Below, piece by piece: positions 6,895-14,273 of a DNA stretch of 38,376 bases; positions within the stretch are counted from its first letter, which is position 1; each line of letters starts with the position of its first letter. Location: positions 1 through 38,376 of the forward strand of contig CALFFB010000075.1 in NCBI GenBank assembly GCA_937958075.1. Direction: 5' to 3'. This stretch comes from an uncultured Geobacteraceae bacterium (GTDB lineage: Bacteria; Desulfobacterota; Desulfuromonadia; Desulfuromonadales; Geopsychrobacteraceae). The translations under genes were made by a program, and so were the position numbers. The notes below the pieces were generated by a model. That model searched no databases. It saw nothing but the letters and a program-made list of their open reading frames with translations, and had not been told where the DNA came from.

Positions 6895-9777
6895 ATGGCA
6901 AACAATACAGCCCTTTATTTCAACAACCCCCTGATTCACAAAAATCGCCGGCTCAGCCAGTCCCCTTCGGCCTGGGCGCGGTCTTTCTCCTGCGAAGATC
7001 TTAAACCCCTGATCGTCTGCCGTGGCCCCATTCGTAAAGAGGCCATGGATGTCTACGAAGAGATGGGGATCAGTCACTACGGCATCCTGCTGTCGGAGAA
7101 AGATTCCATCATCTACCCCAACGCCCTGTCCCCGGAGCTGCGCCAATTAACCGATACCAGCCGCGTGCATCGCGTGCCTGACTATACAGGTGCCAGCAAG
7201 GAAGAGCGGGTGGAACGGATTCAGCAGATCATCGCCATCGCCAAGGATAACGGGTACAATGCGATTTTCGCCGGTTACGGGTTCATGGCGGAAGACGACG
7301 AGTTCGTTGCTGCCATCGAGGACGCCGGCCTGCGTTTTGTCGGCCCCTGCTCCGGTACCCAGCGAGCCGCCGGAAAAAAGGACGAGGCCAAGCGCACGGC
7401 CCTTGAGGTCAATGTCTCCGTCACTCCGGGGATCGACAACGTCACTACCAGGACCCTGCTCAAGAAACACAAAACCCGTGAGCAGCTGCTGGCGCTGGCC
7501 AAAGCGGAAGAACTGGTGGTCAACCAGCAGCTCATCGACAATCCCGACACGCCCCTTGAGAACCTGGCCAACGCCATGCTCGCCGCTTCCTACAGCAAGG
7601 GGATCGATCTCTTCTCCGTTGAGGACCTGTGCGCCCAGGTACAGCTGGAATGCACCGAAATGTTCAGGAACTACCCCGGCGCCCGCATCCGCCTCAAGGC
7701 TATCGGCGGCGGCGGCGGCAAGGGCCAGCGCATCCTCGGGGCCTCGCTACTGACCATCAAAAACCCCACGGACAAGCAGATCGCCGCGGCGGCGGCCGAT
7801 GCGCCGGGCATGGTGCGCGAGATTCTCAACGAGGTCAAAGCCAACGGCGTCGGTGACAACAAAAACGTACTCATCGAGCTCAATATCGAGCAGACCCGCC
7901 ACAATGAAATCCAGCTTCTCGGCAACGGGGACTGGTGTATCGCCCTGGGTGGCCGCGACTGCTCCCTGCAGATGCACGAACAGAAACTCCTGGAAATCTC
8001 CGTCACCCAGGAAGGGCTTAAACTGGAGATCGAGAAAGCCAAAAAGGCAAAGAACAAGGCCCAGGTCAAGGCCCTTGAGTCGGATCTGCAGGTTCTCAAA
8101 CGCATGGAAGAGGAATCGGAGCGCTTCGGTCAGGCCGTTGGCCTCGATTCCGCCTCAACCTTCGAGTGTATTGTTGACGGCGGCCGCCACTATTTCATGG
8201 AGGTCAACACCCGGATTCAGGTGGAACACCGGGTCACTGAGCTGGTCTACAGTCTGAAGTTCACCAACCCCGATGACAAAAACGATTTCTTTATCGTCGA
8301 GTCTCTGGTTGAAGCCATGGCCCTGCTCGCCCTGCACAAGGAGCGTCTGCCACGGCCGGAACGTATCCCCCGTTTCGGCGCCGCCGCCGAAGCGCGCCTC
8401 AATGCCACCGATGCCTCCCTGTCCCCCAGCGCCGGTGGCTATATCCTCTACTGGTCGCCGCCGATAGAAGGGGAGATCCGCGATGACCAGGGGATCAGCA
8501 CCCCCAACCCCGACACCGGCCAGTTCATGTTCTACCATCTGGCCGGCGCCTACGATTCCAACATCGCCCTGTTGCTGACCAAGGGGGAAGACCGCCTTGA
8601 CAGCTACAACCACCTGTCAAAGGTTCTGTGCAGCACCGTTTTACGCGGACGCAACCTGGCGACCAACCTCAAGTTTCACTATGGCCTGGTCAACTGGTTC
8701 ATCGGCAACAATGTCATGGCCAAACCGACGACCCGTTTTGTCGTTCCCTACCTGACCCTGGTCGGCAAGCTCAAGGAAGAGGCCCAGAAACTCGATATCG
8801 TCCATGCGTTCCTGGCCATGAAGAAACACTACGGCAGCCTTTACGCTGACGATCCGGAAGCAGCCAAGGCGGCCTCAGCGGCCCTTGACCGCAAAGGCAC
8901 CCTGCTGACCCGCCCCATGGAGATGCTCCTCAATGATCCGCACCTGCTCTCCGGCTGGCTCAGCATCAACAAAAATAAATTTAAAATGGAAAACGGCAGG
9001 GTCGTCTGGCTGACCAACCCTCTGGTGGTACTGGAAGAAACCTACCAGTATCTCAACATGAACTGGCGTGACGACGCCCCGGCCGCTGAAATCATCTGGT
9101 CCCACGACCGAGACCTGCTTAACAACGCCGTCGACTTTTACGCCAAACTGCGGGAGAAGTTCTCCGTAAGCAAGGATGAGTTTGTCAAGCTGAATGAGAT
9201 TCTGGCGAAAACCAAGCCCCAGGGTGGCTTTGACAAAGACACCTGGCAGCAGATCCAGCAGGCTCACGCCGGCTACGAGATGGGCAACGAACTGCTTGAA
9301 ATGTTGTTCCTGATTGCGGAAAAGACCAACTTCTACGATCTGAAGGTCGAAGAAGACCTCGAAGTGACTATTCCCGACTATCTGCACGATCCCGAATTGC
9401 AGGCAGCCATGAAGAAGATTCTGGTGCCGCCGCCGGCCACCAAGGCCGACGAGATCGTGTCGCCGGGGGGCGGCATGTATTACGGGCAGGAAGCGCCAGG
9501 CATGCCTGCGTTCGTCACCGAAGGGATGCACTTTGACAAGGGGCAGCCGCTGTTTATCCTTGAAGTCATGAAAATGTTCAACAAGGTGCCCGCACCCTTC
9601 TCCGGAACCATTGACAAGATTCTCATTGAAGGCGGTGACGGGGTCATTATTCAGAAAGGCCAACCCCTGTTCAAGGTCACGCCGGATGACAAGTTTGTCG
9701 AGGTGGATCCCCAGGAGGTGGCACGGCAGAAAAAAGAGTTGACCAACAATTACCTGCAGTCGATTCTGATCAAATAA
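6895..9777 (+). CDS. Biotin carboxylase with C-terminal biotin carrier domain (acyl-CoA carboxylase subunit)
   Basis: A 960-residue protein that carboxylates its own biotin with ATP and bicarbonate. The order is: divergent pre-ATP-grasp domain (IFAGYGFMAEDDEFVAAIEDAGLRFVGP), an insertion, ATP-grasp glycine loop AIGGGGGKGQR (G271-K276), RHNEIQLLG, GRDCSLQMHEQK, a short Lys/Glu-rich helical insertion (about residues 380-410), the catalytic strip MEVNTRIQVEH (E436, N438, R440, matching E. coli AccC E288/N290/R292), a biotin-carboxylase C-terminal domain, a linker region, and a biotinyl domain with EVMKM (biotinyl Lys K893). The glycine loop lies about 100 residues later than in AccC. ATG 6895 is chosen over 6886 because GGAG at 6882-6885 abuts the earlier ATG but is 9 bases from this one. 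It is co-transcribed with the carboxyltransferase and ended by the terminator at 9798. Confidence 0.92.
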   Translation: MANNTALYFNNPLIHKNRRLSQSPSAWARSFSCEDLKPLIVCRGPIRKEAMDVYEEMGISHYGILLSEKDSIIYPNALSPELRQLTDTSRVHRVPDYTGASKEERVERIQQIIAIAKDNGYNAIFAGYGFMAEDDEFVAAIEDAGLRFVGPCSGTQRAAGKKDEAKRTALEVNVSVTPGIDNVTTRTLLKKHKTREQLLALAKAEELVVNQQLIDNPDTPLENLANAMLAASYSKGIDLFSVEDLCAQVQLECTEMFRNYPGARIRLKAIGGGGGKGQRILGASLLTIKNPTDKQIAAAAADAPGMVREILNEVKANGVGDNKNVLIELNIEQTRHNEIQLLGNGDWCIALGGRDCSLQMHEQKLLEISVTQEGLKLEIEKAKKAKNKAQVKALESDLQVLKRMEEESERFGQAVGLDSASTFECIVDGGRHYFMEVNTRIQVEHRVTELVYSLKFTNPDDKNDFFIVESLVEAMALLALHKERLPRPERIPRFGAAAEARLNATDASLSPSAGGYILYWSPPIEGEIRDDQGISTPNPDTGQFMFYHLAGAYDSNIALLLTKGEDRLDSYNHLSKVLCSTVLRGRNLATNLKFHYGLVNWFIGNNVMAKPTTRFVVPYLTLVGKLKEEAQKLDIVHAFLAMKKHYGSLYADDPEAAKAASAALDRKGTLLTRPMEMLLNDPHLLSGWLSINKNKFKMENGRVVWLTNPLVVLEETYQYLNMNWRDDAPAAEIIWSHDRDLLNNAVDFYAKLREKFSVSKDEFVKLNEILAKTKPQGGFDKDTWQQIQQAHAGYEMGNELLEMLFLIAEKTNFYDLKVEEDLEVTIPDYLHDPELQAAMKKILVPPPATKADEIVSPGGGMYYGQEAPGMPAFVTEGMHFDKGQPLFILEVMKMFNKVPAPFSGTIDKILIEGGDGVIIQKGQPLFKVTPDDKFVEVDPQEVARQKKELTNNYLQSILIK

Positions 9778-9797
9778 TTCTTGCCGGAAACATCAGC

Positions 9798-9843
9798 AAC
9801 AGCAAGGGGCGCGGAGATTTTCTCCGCGCCCCTTGCTGTTTTA
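9798..9843 (+). terminator. Intrinsic terminator of the carboxylase operon
   Basis: A perfect 20-bp stem (9798-9817 with 9821-9840) with a TTT loop is followed by a short T run. It lies 20 bp after the biotin carboxylase stop and 30 bp before the end of the convergent dfx gene. It may also slow transcription from the other side, although the minus-strand T run is poor. Confidence 0.85.
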
Positions 9844-9872
9844 CCATGATCATCATGATCAGGTTGTGCCCT

Positions 9873-10253
9873 CTACCCCTGAGCCGACCAATGGCCGTGC
9901 AGATTGCAGTACTCCCGCGCCGTGACCTTGGTGGCGGTGACATTGAAGGTTGCTTCAGGGGCATCACCGGGTTTTAAATACTTGCGATAGACCTTGTCGT
10001 CGGCAAGCAGTTCGACCCATTCGATGTAATGAGCATCCTCCATAGGGTGTGCCACGCTGCCGACCTTAACGGTAATGGTGCCGTTCCCCACCTCGATGAC
10101 CGGGACATGCTTTTCTGTCGCCGCGTCCACGGTATTTTCCGTCATCAGATCCATGTTTTTGCCACAGCAGACCAGCGCCCCGGCGCCGCCATGCATGATT
10201 TCGACAATATTTCCACATACGCTGCACTTGTACACATCAAGACGTTTCGGCAT
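9873..10253 (-). CDS. dfx: Desulfoferrodoxin (class II superoxide reductase)
   Basis: A 126-residue cytosolic protein that reduces superoxide to hydrogen peroxide without releasing O2, part of oxygen defence in anaerobes. The N-terminal desulforedoxin domain has the four centre I iron ligands C10, C13, C29 and C30. The catalytic centre II shows the complete set H49, H69, H75, C116 and H119, plus E47 and K48 at the active site, at the same numbers as in Desulfovibrio enzymes. Start ATG 10253 has GGAGG 8 bases upstream. It is transcribed alone, opposite to the 6S RNA candidate, probably from the promoter near 10354-10359. Its presence close to cydAB fits an organism that meets oxygen but lives without it. 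Confidence 0.97.
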   Translation of the reverse strand: MPKRLDVYKCSVCGNIVEIMHGGAGALVCCGKNMDLMTENTVDAATEKHVPVIEVGNGTITVKVGSVAHPMEDAHYIEWVELLADDKVYRKYLKPGDAPEATFNVTATKVTAREYCNLHGHWSAQG

Positions 10254-10353
10254 TGATATTCCTCCATGGTGAATGACCCGGCCAGCTGCTCCAACCCTTT
10301 ATGTGAATGACACCCGGGCAGTGCTATTCAAGGGTCCGCTTGCAAACCTGGTT

Positions 10354-10394
10354 ATCATAGCACCATATTCTCAGCATTTCATCACTATGAAATG
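10354..10394 (-). promoter_or_regulatory. Putative dfx promoter with 8-bp inverted repeat
   Basis: On the minus strand TATGAT (10354-10359) is a good -10 for dfx. Its -35 position, about 17 bp upstream, lies inside a perfect inverted repeat: CATTTCAT (10375-10382), CACT, ATGAAATG (10387-10394). Overlap of a dyad with the -35 is typical of a repressor or activator site. The regulator is unknown. Confidence 0.45.
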
Positions 10395-10449
10395 AAATTA
10401 ATTGCGGGCAGTTTTTACGATTTTTGCTGATTTTCGTGACGGAATTTCC

Positions 10450-10455
10450 TATAAT
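10450..10455 (+). promoter_or_regulatory. -10 box of the 6S RNA candidate
   Basis: A perfect TATAAT at 10450-10455 places transcription start near 10462, just before the structured RNA. The -35 is weak: TTGCTG at 10424-10429 would need a 20-bp spacer. Confidence 0.55.
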
Positions 10456-10461
10456 CCGCCA

Positions 10462-10672
10462 CAAGGTTGAAAAAAGATCGACTCTCTGCCCTGCGCGTGA
10501 GGTCAGAACGTCCACTCGGAATATTTGTTTTTCCGGGGCTAACTTACAGGGATCCGGTGTGCCAGCCCACCAACGAGTGGGACGCCTGAAGGATTCACAG
10601 TCAAGCCCCACTTCATTGGTACTCGATGTGAGTCCAATGACCCACGGTAGTGGTGGAGAGTCGTGTTCAACA
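10462..10672 (+). ncRNA. ssrS: Probable 6S RNA
   Basis: This non-coding stretch can fold into one long rod. The closing stem pairs 10480-10490 with 10652-10662 (11 bp), 10491-10494 with 10647-10650, 10496-10499 with 10643-10646 and 10501-10505 with 10638-10642. A large central bubble follows (10506-10534 opposite 10610-10637); its 3' side can form a small hairpin (10615-10638). The upper arm starts with GGGGCT (10535-10540) pairing AGCCCC (10604-10609) and ends in further paired segments around CCCAC/GTGGG. GTTGAA (10466-10471) and TTCAAC (10666-10671) can extend the base. The closed rod is 183 nt, near the usual 6S length, with a TATAAT box before it and a terminator after it. 6S RNA mimics an open promoter and sequesters housekeeping RNA polymerase. 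The identification is from structure, not from a covariance search; a leader of the traB gene is the alternative. Confidence 0.65.
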
Positions 10673-10677
10673 TCACA

Positions 10678-10708
10678 GGTTCGGCAGCCGCTGCCGGACC
10701 TTTTTTTT
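10678..10708 (+). terminator. Intrinsic terminator after the 6S RNA candidate
   Basis: GGTTCGGCA (10678-10686) pairs with TGCCGGACC (10692-10700), with one T-G pair, and is followed directly by eight Ts (10701-10708). It ends the RNA 27 bases before the traB start codon, so it could also limit read-through into that gene. Confidence 0.9.
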
Positions 10709-10734
10709 ATGTCGCCACCACGGGGGAGGATTCG

Positions 10735-12039
10735 ATGGAATCCATTCTGTGCCCTGTGTTAGACTCGCTCCCTGCGTTTAACCCTCAACCCACGTCACCT
10801 GTCAGGACGCCCATGACGAACGCATGTGAAACCACTGCTGCACCGGAATACAACCCGGACCCCCCGGAGACGCCGTCCGCCGATGTGGTGCGCCTGGAGG
10901 TTGACGGCAAACAGATCACCCTGATCGGCACCGCCCACATATCACAGGAATCGGTGGCTACCGTCACCCGGGTCATCCGTGACTTAAAGCCGGAAACGGT
11001 CTGCGTCGAACTCGATGAACAGCGCTATCAATCGTTGATCAACCAAAAAGGATGGGAATCCCTTAACCTGAAGGATGTCATCCGCAAAAAGCAGCTCCCT
11101 TTTCTCCTGGCCAGCCTGGCCCTTTCGTCCTACCAGAAGCGCATGGGGCTGGCGACGGGCGTCCAGCCGGGAGCGGAACTGGCGGCGGCGGCGCAGAACG
11201 CCGAGGAGATGGGGCTGCAGGTTGAACTCATCGACCGAAATGTCCGCACCACCCTGCTGCGCGTCTGGCGCAATACCGGGCTGTGGAACAAAATGAAGGT
11301 TCTGGCCAGCCTCTTTGCCGGACTCTTTGAAAAGCAGACGGTCAACGAAGCGGAACTGGCCAGACTGCGGGAGGCGGATAACCTGGCCGGCATGCTCGAA
11401 GAAATGGGTGAACTGCTCCCTTCGGTCAAGGAGATTCTCGTAGATGAGCGGGATATCTACATGGCCCATCGCATCAGATCGGCACCAGGCCAGTCGCTGG
11501 TTGCTGTCGTCGGCGCGGCCCACGTGCCCGGCATCAGCGCCTACCTCACGGGGGCTCCTGCCGAACCGGCACACATCGACCGCATCGACGCGGTACCGGC
11601 CAAACCCCTGTCGTCAAAAATCATCCCCTGGCTGATTCCGGCACTGGTTATCTCACTGTTTATCGCCGGTTTTTTTTTCGGCAACCGTGATCAGATGGCC
11701 AACGCGGCGACGGCCTGGATCCTGGCCAACGGTATCCTCTCGGCAACCGGCGCCCTGATTGCCTGGGGGCATCCCGCGACCGTCATTACCGCCTTTGTTG
11801 CCGCACCCCTGACCTCCCTGAATCCAACGGTCGGTGCCGGCTTTGTCACCGCCTTGGTGCAGGCCTTTGTCGCTCCGCCCCTGGTATCCGACATGCAGCG
11901 GGTCGGTGACGACCTCCTCAAAGTCAAAGGCTGGTGGCGCAATCGCCTGGCCAGGGTACTGCTGGTCTTTCTGTTCTCGTCCATCGGCTCTTCCATCGGC
12001 ACCTTTGTCGCCCTGGGCTGGCTGAAAAACCTCTTTTAA
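10735..12039 (+). CDS. TraB/Tiki-family membrane protein
   Basis: A 434-residue protein of the TraB (PF01963) family. The soluble N-terminal part carries the two conserved GxxH motifs of the TraB/Tiki/EreA-like superfamily, LIGTAHISQESV and VVGAAHVPGIS, and the VCVELDEQRYQSL strand between them. The C-terminal 150 residues hold about four hydrophobic segments, beginning IIPWLIPALVISLFIAGFFFG. Known members include enterococcal TraB, which shuts down sex pheromone, and animal Tiki, a metal-dependent protease; the bacterial role here is unknown. Start ATG 10735 is preferred because GGAGG lies 5-6 bases upstream; the longer frame would run through the terminator. The gene is followed at 28 bp by a rhomboid protease, so they are probably co-transcribed. 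Confidence 0.85.
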   Translation: MESILCPVLDSLPAFNPQPTSPVRTPMTNACETTAAPEYNPDPPETPSADVVRLEVDGKQITLIGTAHISQESVATVTRVIRDLKPETVCVELDEQRYQSLINQKGWESLNLKDVIRKKQLPFLLASLALSSYQKRMGLATGVQPGAELAAAAQNAEEMGLQVELIDRNVRTTLLRVWRNTGLWNKMKVLASLFAGLFEKQTVNEAELARLREADNLAGMLEEMGELLPSVKEILVDERDIYMAHRIRSAPGQSLVAVVGAAHVPGISAYLTGAPAEPAHIDRIDAVPAKPLSSKIIPWLIPALVISLFIAGFFFGNRDQMANAATAWILANGILSATGALIAWGHPATVITAFVAAPLTSLNPTVGAGFVTALVQAFVAPPLVSDMQRVGDDLLKVKGWWRNRLARVLLVFLFSSIGSSIGTFVALGWLKNLF

Positions 12040-12067
12040 CACCTGGCAACAGCTCCTGGAGTCTCAC

Positions 12068-12802
12068 GTGTACGCATCGCAACGTCACCAGTTTTTTATC
12101 AAAAACTCCCTGCGCGGCCGCTCCCTGGTGCAGCTGCTCATCTACGCCAACCTGATCCTGTTTACCCTGATGGTTCTCCATGGAACGGTGATGGGCACAG
12201 GCATGCGCGTTATTCTGAATCCCCATCCGAACCTGCTCCTGCACTGGGGCGGACAGTTCTGGCCCCTGGTCCTGAACGACGGCCAGTGGTGGCGCTGCAT
12301 CACCTACGCCTTTACCCACGGAGGGTTGATCCATCTCGGTTTCAACATGATGGTGCTGTATCAGGTCGGCCCCCTGCTCGAAGCGGAAATCGGCTGGAAC
12401 CGCTTTATGACTGTTTATACGTCCACCGCCCTGGTGGCTACCCTGGCCGGCCTGCTGTGGCACCCCAATGTCATGACCGTCGGTGCCTCCGGTGCAATTT
12501 TCGGGCTCATCGGTTTTTCCATCAGCTACTATCACCGGGTCGGAGGACACATCGGCATCCAGCGTCGCAACTTCATGTTCCAGTGGGCGGTCATGGCCTT
12601 TATCTTCGGCATTGTAGTCGGTGCCGACAACGCCGCCCACTTCGGTGGACTTGTCTCCGGCGCCGCCTTCGGCTGGCTGTTGCCCATTCATATCCGTGGC
12701 GTACGCAGCACCGACACCTACTTCAAGCTGGCTGCCATCCTGTTTACCGTGGCAACCGTGGGCAGTATTCTGATGATTCCTTTGTCCTGGCTCGGACGCT
12801 GA
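12068..12802 (+). CDS. Rhomboid family intramembrane serine protease
   Basis: A 244-residue membrane protein with about six hydrophobic helices. The catalytic Ser is S141 in TVGASGAIFGLIGF (GxSG motif) and the catalytic His is H191 in NAAHFGGLVSGAAFGW. The family segment FTHGGLIHLGFNMMVLYQVG lies before the GxSG helix, and WWRCITYAF matches the L1 loop. Rhomboids cleave within or next to transmembrane segments of other membrane proteins. Start GTG 12068 has CTGGAG 6-7 bases upstream. It sits between traB and ybaK. The substrate is unknown; the neighbouring membrane protein is a guess only. Confidence 0.94.
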   Translation: MYASQRHQFFIKNSLRGRSLVQLLIYANLILFTLMVLHGTVMGTGMRVILNPHPNLLLHWGGQFWPLVLNDGQWWRCITYAFTHGGLIHLGFNMMVLYQVGPLLEAEIGWNRFMTVYTSTALVATLAGLLWHPNVMTVGASGAIFGLIGFSISYYHRVGGHIGIQRRNFMFQWAVMAFIFGIVVGADNAAHFGGLVSGAAFGWLLPIHIRGVRSTDTYFKLAAILFTVATVGSILMIPLSWLGR

Positions 12803-12821
12803 TCCGCCGGAGGCTTCAGAC

Positions 12822-13304
12822 ATGAGTCGTGAAAAAGTGCCGGGCACCAATGCCATCCGCTTTCTGAAGCAGCACAAGGTGCGTTTTGTCCCCCACAGCT
12901 ACGCCTATGAAGAAAAGGGTGGAACCAAAACCAGCGCCAGAGAACTCGCTGTCGATGAATATGCCATCATCAAAACCCTGGTCATGGAAGACGACCAGCA
13001 ACGGCCCCTGATTGTCCTCATGCACGGCAGCTGTGAAGTCTCTGTCAAGCACCTGGCGCGTCAATTGAAGGTTAAGCAGATTACGCCCTGCGCCAGGGAC
13101 AGAGCCGACCGCGTCACCGGTTATCAGACCGGCGGCATTTCCCCCTTCGGCACCCGCCAGAGCTTGCCGATCTACATGGAAGCGACTATCGCCAACCTGG
13201 AGAAAATCTGGATCAACGGCGGGAAGCGGGGACTGCTGGTGGAGATTTCCCCCGCGGACCTGGTCCGTACCCTGCAGCCGACAACTGTGTCGGTCGCCAT
13301 CTGA
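12822..13304 (+). CDS. ybaK: YbaK/EbsC-type aminoacyl-tRNA deacylase
   Basis: A 160-residue protein of the YbaK/ProX editing-domain family, which removes Cys (or other wrong amino acids) from mischarged tRNAPro in trans. Family features are the N-terminal TNAIRFLKQHKVRFVPHSYAYEE, the core Lys in EYAIIKTLVMED, VSVKHLARQLKVKQI, and TGYQTGGISPFGTRQSLPIYME, containing the conserved GGxSPFG motif. Length is normal. Start ATG 12822 has GGAGG about 9 bases upstream. It lies 19 bp after the rhomboid gene and 13 bp before the sirtuin gene, on the same strand, so the four genes from traB look like one transcription unit. Confidence 0.93.
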   Translation: MSREKVPGTNAIRFLKQHKVRFVPHSYAYEEKGGTKTSARELAVDEYAIIKTLVMEDDQQRPLIVLMHGSCEVSVKHLARQLKVKQITPCARDRADRVTGYQTGGISPFGTRQSLPIYMEATIANLEKIWINGGKRGLLVEISPADLVRTLQPTTVSVAI

Positions 13305-13317
13305 TCCTGGAGTGCCT

Positions 13318-14154
13318 ATGACCGAAGCCCTGCGCCTCGAAGAAGCGGCCGACCGCATCCGTCAGGCCAAAGCCCTGATCATCACTGCCGGTGCCGGCAT
13401 GGGGGTCGATTCCGGCCTGCCCGACTTCCGCGGCAACCAGGGATTCTGGAACGCCTATCCCATGTACGAGCGTCTGGGATTGAGCTTTGTCCAGGCCGCC
13501 AACCCGGAACACTTCGAGCGTGATCCCCATTTCGGCTGGGGTTTTTACGGTCACCGCACCAACCTCTACCGGGCCACCGTTCCCCATGCCGGTTTTCAGC
13601 TGCTGCGCGGCTGGAGCAAGCGCTTCAACCTCGACACCTTTGTCGTGACCTCCAATGTCGACGGGCAATTCCAGAAAGCCGGATTTGCCGAAGATCAGGT
13701 ACTCGAGGTACATGGTTCAATTCATCATCTGCAGTGCACGGTCCCCTGTCATAATGGCATCTGGGACAATCTGGAGCGGTATGATATCGATGAGTCCACC
13801 ATGCGCGCCGGGAGCGTCCCCTGCTGCCCCCGCTGTGACCGGGTAGCGCGCCCGAATATCCTCATGTTCGGCGACTACTCCTGGCTGCACCAGCGCTGCG
13901 CCCGGCAGGAACAGCGCCTTGACGGTTTCCTGCGCGTACATCGCGAGCAGCCGACGGTTGTTATCGAGATCGGTGCCGGCACGTCCGTTCCGACCATCCG
14001 CAACACCAGCGAACACCTTGGCCGGCGATCTCAGACTGTCGTTTTGCGCATCAATCCCCGCGAACCGCAGATAAAAGGTCCCCATTTTTCCTTTGCCACC
14101 GGAGCTGTCGCGACCCTGACCCAACTCGACAACCTCCTGGCACAGGCGACTTAA
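13318..14154 (+). CDS. SIR2-family NAD-dependent protein deacylase (divergent)
   Basis: A 278-residue sirtuin that would remove acyl groups from lysines using NAD. The Rossmann motif ITAGAGMGVDSGLPDFRG is intact. The usual TQNIDGLHxRAG strip appears as TSNVDGQFQKAG, so the Leu-His pair is replaced by Gln-Phe. The catalytic His is in LEVHGSIHH. Four Zn-ligand Cys are available (QCTVPC and CPRC). RPNILMFGD matches the family RPxVVxFGE region, and GAGTSVPTIR follows. ATG 13318 is chosen because GGAG (13309-13312) lies 5 bases upstream and overlaps the alternative GTG at 13312. It is the last gene of the traB-rhomboid-ybaK-sir2 run. Confidence 0.92.
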   Translation: MTEALRLEEAADRIRQAKALIITAGAGMGVDSGLPDFRGNQGFWNAYPMYERLGLSFVQAANPEHFERDPHFGWGFYGHRTNLYRATVPHAGFQLLRGWSKRFNLDTFVVTSNVDGQFQKAGFAEDQVLEVHGSIHHLQCTVPCHNGIWDNLERYDIDESTMRAGSVPCCPRCDRVARPNILMFGDYSWLHQRCARQEQRLDGFLRVHREQPTVVIEIGAGTSVPTIRNTSEHLGRRSQTVVLRINPREPQIKGPHFSFATGAVATLTQLDNLLAQAT

Positions 14155-14189
14155 CCCATATCCTTCCTTTATTTTCAGCATCTTGCTTG

Positions 14190-14229
14190 TTGACTCATTG
14201 TCTCAAGATGTGTATAAGCTCATGAGTCA
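14190..14229 (+). promoter_or_regulatory. Sigma-70 promoter flanked by a symmetric inverted repeat
   Basis: TTGACT (14190-14195), a 17-bp spacer and TATAAG (14213-14218) make a good housekeeping promoter for the MshEN-receiver gene. TGACTCAT (14191-14198), on the -35, is repeated in inverted orientation as ATGAGTCA (14222-14229), at the expected start of transcription. The arm centres are 31 bp apart, about three helical turns. A second inverted pair, CATCTTG (14179-14185) and CAAGATG (14204-14210), interleaves with it. Confidence 0.65.
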
Positions 14230-14273
14230 GTACTAGGTATTTCCCTTGAAAAGCAAAACGGCAGAGAGGCGTT

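Noticed and set aside
10462..10734. The structured RNA as a riboswitch for traB.
   Set aside because: I find no motif of a known riboswitch (for example B12, SAM, TPP or glycine), and the rod shape fits 6S better. It is not fully excluded because a terminator precedes traB closely.
11924..12877. A 317-codon minus-strand frame opposite traB and the rhomboid gene.
   Set aside because: It crosses two clear plus-strand genes, and its translation is a low-complexity Gly/Gln/Asp-rich string without domains.
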